Positions 62,132-64,000 of a stretch of DNA of 64,000 nt are shown in pieces. The translations under genes were made by a program, and so were the position numbers. How positions within the stretch are numbered: the first letter of the stretch is position 1; the number at the start of each line of letters is the position of its first letter. The stretch is from JAENVU01 sp046598395. Its GTDB lineage: Bacteria > Actinomycetota > Acidimicrobiia > IMCC26256 > JAENVU01. The notes below the pieces were generated by a model. The model saw nothing but the letters and a program-made list of their open reading frames with translations, was not told the DNA's origin and made no database searches. The stretch lies in NCBI GenBank assembly GCA_046598395.1, contig JBKJIQ010000035.1:1-64000 (forward strand), given 5' to 3'.

Positions 62132-62180
62132 AGCGCTTGTCGAGTAGGTGGCGGTCGCCGCACACAATCCGACAAACGCT
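62132..62180. repeat. Dispersed palindromic (REP-like) element, copy 3
   Basis: AGCGCTTGTCG to CCGACAAACGCT, 12 bases after copy 2 in the same orientation. Nearly the same as copy 2 (few changes), suggesting local duplication. Copies lie between the convergent isomerase and glycosyltransferase genes. Confidence 0.85.
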
Positions 62181-62212
62181 GGGGTTTTGGCGGTCGACGC
62201 GCTGGCTCGAGG

Positions 62213-64000
62213 CTATGGCTCGTTGAGGACGACGCGCTCGAACAGCTCCGCGGTTCTCTGCGCGAGGGGTGCCCACTCGAACTGAGGTCGGAGTGCGACG
62301 GTCGCTTGGCGCGCCGACTCGACCTGCTCGCTGGTCAGGGCTTCGATCGCGGTGGTCACCGACTCGCGGGTTTGACCACACGGAATCCCGGCGGCGCCGA
62401 GCATCTCGGTGAGGTACGGCCAGTCGGACACGAGCGCGGGAATCCCCACCCCGATCGCATCGGCCACGGTGCCCGTCGCCAGCATGTCGCCGTCGGGGTC
62501 AAAGGGAAACGCGAGGACATCGCACGCGGCGAGGCGGGTCGCGTAGATGGCTTCGTTGGCGCCGCGGTAGTGCTGCGCGATCGCGATGCGGTCGTCGACG
62601 GGAGCGGTTTCGTCGATGCGCAGTGACCAACAGACCACCTGGAGGTCGTCCCGTTTGCACGCGGCGAAACCGTTGAGGAACTCGATGACCCGCTTGTCGA
62701 CTCGCGGCGCCCCCACAATGCCGATGCGGATACCGGCGGGCGGGAGACCGAGGCGGGCTTCGGCGTCGGCGCGGGTCAGTGTGGTGGCGAGCGGCCAGAG
62801 TTCGCCGAAGTGTCCGTGGAGAATCACCTCGTGGCGACAATCGGCACGGAACTGGTAGCGCTCCAGCATGCGGGTGCGGCCCCATTCGGAATGATGGATG
62901 ACGGCATCCGCGGTATCGGCCCACTGCTGGTAGATCGGGTCGTACACCTCGGGTTGGCGATCGTGGGGGGTGAGGTTGTGCGCGGTCCACACCACGGGAA
63001 TTCCCCGATCGGCGAGCGTCGCGATGAGGTCTCGGTGCGCGGCAGGGTCGTCGAAGCCGAACCACTCGGGCCAGTGCAGATGGAGCAGCTCCACGTCGTC
63101 GAGATCGGTCGCCGGGTCGGCCATCACCCCGAGCGGTGACGGCATCCCGACCACTCGATCCGCGATAGGCGCGTACAGCAATCGGTCATACCAATGCCCG
63201 TGCGCGGTCGAAGCGACGCGGAGCTTTGGCGTGACCCGCGCCGTGAGGTGGAAGCTCGTCGCGGGGTCGATGTCGATCTGGTGGATAGCCGCGAGACCCG
63301 AATACGGGGTGGCCCACTCGGCCAGGCCGTCGACCACGACGCGGGTGGTTGCGTGCGGGACATCAGCGGTGAACGCAACGGTGAGTGGTGCGCGTGCGGT
63401 TTCGGGAATCACCATCGCGATCGCGTCGGGCAGATGATCCAGCGCGAGCGCATGCTCCACGACGACGCTCCGGCGCTCGACTCGGTAGGTGGTGGTGCAC
63501 GATCCGGAGCGGGGCGCGGGTGGGTCACCATTCAGGCCACGGCCCATGACTTCGAGGCGGTTCCAGCGAGCGGTGACCGCGTGAGGCTCGGTGCTGAGTT
63601 CGTTCGGCAACTCCGCAGTGGTGGCCGTCCGACCGTGCTCGACCACGATGGGCACCCACACCACAAGGTCGTTGTCGACGGGTGCTTCGAAGGTCCCTGG
63701 CGCGTGCGGCACGGGGAGGTAGTGGCTCCGCCGCGCGCCGACGAAGGGAATCACGACGCTGCCGGCTGCATTGGTGTGGACCCAGGCGGCGGCCGGTCGG
63801 TCGGCTTCGAATGCCACCACGGTGTCGGTGCTCCGGTAGGTGTCGCGCCGTGATGCGATCACCACCGGCGGGGTGGCGCGCAGCGCGGCACCGGCCCACG
63901 CGAGTTTGCCCAGAACGTCGAGGGTGAGTTGCAATCGACGCGCCGGACCGCGATACGCGTCCTGATTGCGATGCCGGTGCGCGTCGATGACGCCGTCGGG
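62213..64000 (-). CDS. Glycosyltransferase, 5' end beyond the window
   Basis: 595 codons visible and still open at the right edge, so the start lies outside. C-terminal half is a GT-B glycosyltransferase (GT4-like): LHLHWPEWFGFDD, IPVVWTAHNLTPHDRQ, HHSEWGRTRML, IRIGIVGAPRVDKRV and EAIYATRLAACDVLAFPF with GTVADAIGVGIPALVS near the end. The N-terminal 250 residues are a beta-rich, unassigned domain. Likely builds a surface polysaccharide or glycolipid. Confidence 0.85.
   Translation of the reverse strand, partial: PDGVIDAHRHRNQDAYRGPARRLQLTLDVLGKLAWAGAALRATPPVVIASRRDTYRSTDTVVAFEADRPAAAWVHTNAAGSVVIPFVGARRSHYLPVPHAPGTFEAPVDNDLVVWVPIVVEHGRTATTAELPNELSTEPHAVTARWNRLEVMGRGLNGDPPAPRSGSCTTTYRVERRSVVVEHALALDHLPDAIAMVIPETARAPLTVAFTADVPHATTRVVVDGLAEWATPYSGLAAIHQIDIDPATSFHLTARVTPKLRVASTAHGHWYDRLLYAPIADRVVGMPSPLGVMADPATDLDDVELLHLHWPEWFGFDDPAAHRDLIATLADRGIPVVWTAHNLTPHDRQPEVYDPIYQQWADTADAVIHHSEWGRTRMLERYQFRADCRHEVILHGHFGELWPLATTLTRADAEARLGLPPAGIRIGIVGAPRVDKRVIEFLNGFAACKRDDLQVVCWSLRIDETAPVDDRIAIAQHYRGANEAIYATRLAACDVLAFPFDPDGDMLATGTVADAIGVGIPALVSDWPYLTEMLGAAGIPCGQTRESVTTAIEALTSEQVESARQATVALRPQFEWAPLAQRTAELFERVVLNEP

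Overview
High-GC DNA (roughly two-thirds G+C by eye) with short intergenic gaps, many GTG/TTG starts and ATGA/GTGA stop-start overlaps. Secreted proteins carry Thr-rich linkers, lipobox signal peptides or an LPxTG tail, and there are NlpC/P60 and DrrAB-type genes. This points to an actinobacterium, most plausibly of the class Acidimicrobiia; that placement is inference from protein style, since there is no rRNA in the window. I found no tRNA, rRNA, CRISPR array, phage or intact insertion sequence. The last gene runs off the right edge.

Layout. 1-10.9 kb: an SDR, an esterase-thioredoxin fusion, an LPxTG surface protein, selD and an NlpC/P60 hydrolase on one strand, a metallo-beta-lactamase-fold hydrolase, a SnoaL-like protein, a CitE-like CoA-ester lyase, a sarcosine-oxidase-like flavoenzyme and a YpeA acetyltransferase. 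11-31 kb: two acyl-CoA dehydrogenases, an SGNH hydrolase, a type I ABC exporter, two DrrAB-like ABC export pairs, a PIG-V-like mannosyltransferase, a pirin, a decayed DUF222/HNH gene, a MaoC hydratase, a CDF metal transporter overlapping a DUF305 gene, SDR and alpha/beta hydrolases, and a flavin reductase with a RmlC-like epimerase. 31-38.9 kb: an FtsH-like membrane protease of unusual build and a heterodimeric ABC exporter with one degenerate ATP site.

38.9-46.4 kb is the most distinctive part. An ECF vitamin transporter operon (T component, fused double ATPase, S component) diverges from a cobalamin riboswitch that heads a small membrane-anchored transcobalamin-like (DUF4430) protein. Together they look like a B12 or corrinoid capture-and-import system. 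Directly after it is a three-gene cassette of a DNA methyltransferase with an extra C-terminal domain, a 104-residue protein and a 332-residue protein, which I read as a candidate restriction-modification or defence system of unknown type.

46.5-52.7 kb: ccdA, then the pentose-phosphate run pgi-gnd-zwf-rpiA-histidine phosphatase. 52.7-53.2 kb is a non-coding stretch full of perfect palindromes. 53-64 kb: a lipoprotein, a methyltransferase, and a possible operon of a 731-residue lipoprotein, an FGGY kinase and a sphingosine-phosphate-lyase-like PLP enzyme. Divergent from it are a hydroxyacid dehydrogenase and a sugar-phosphate isomerase/epimerase, followed by a glycosyltransferase.

Between genes there are three short minisatellite-like tandem arrays (2057-2106, 6093-6163, 7451-7480), a dispersed palindromic element in three copies (11041, 62071, 62132) and a perfect 21-bp hairpin between convergent genes (26200-26246).
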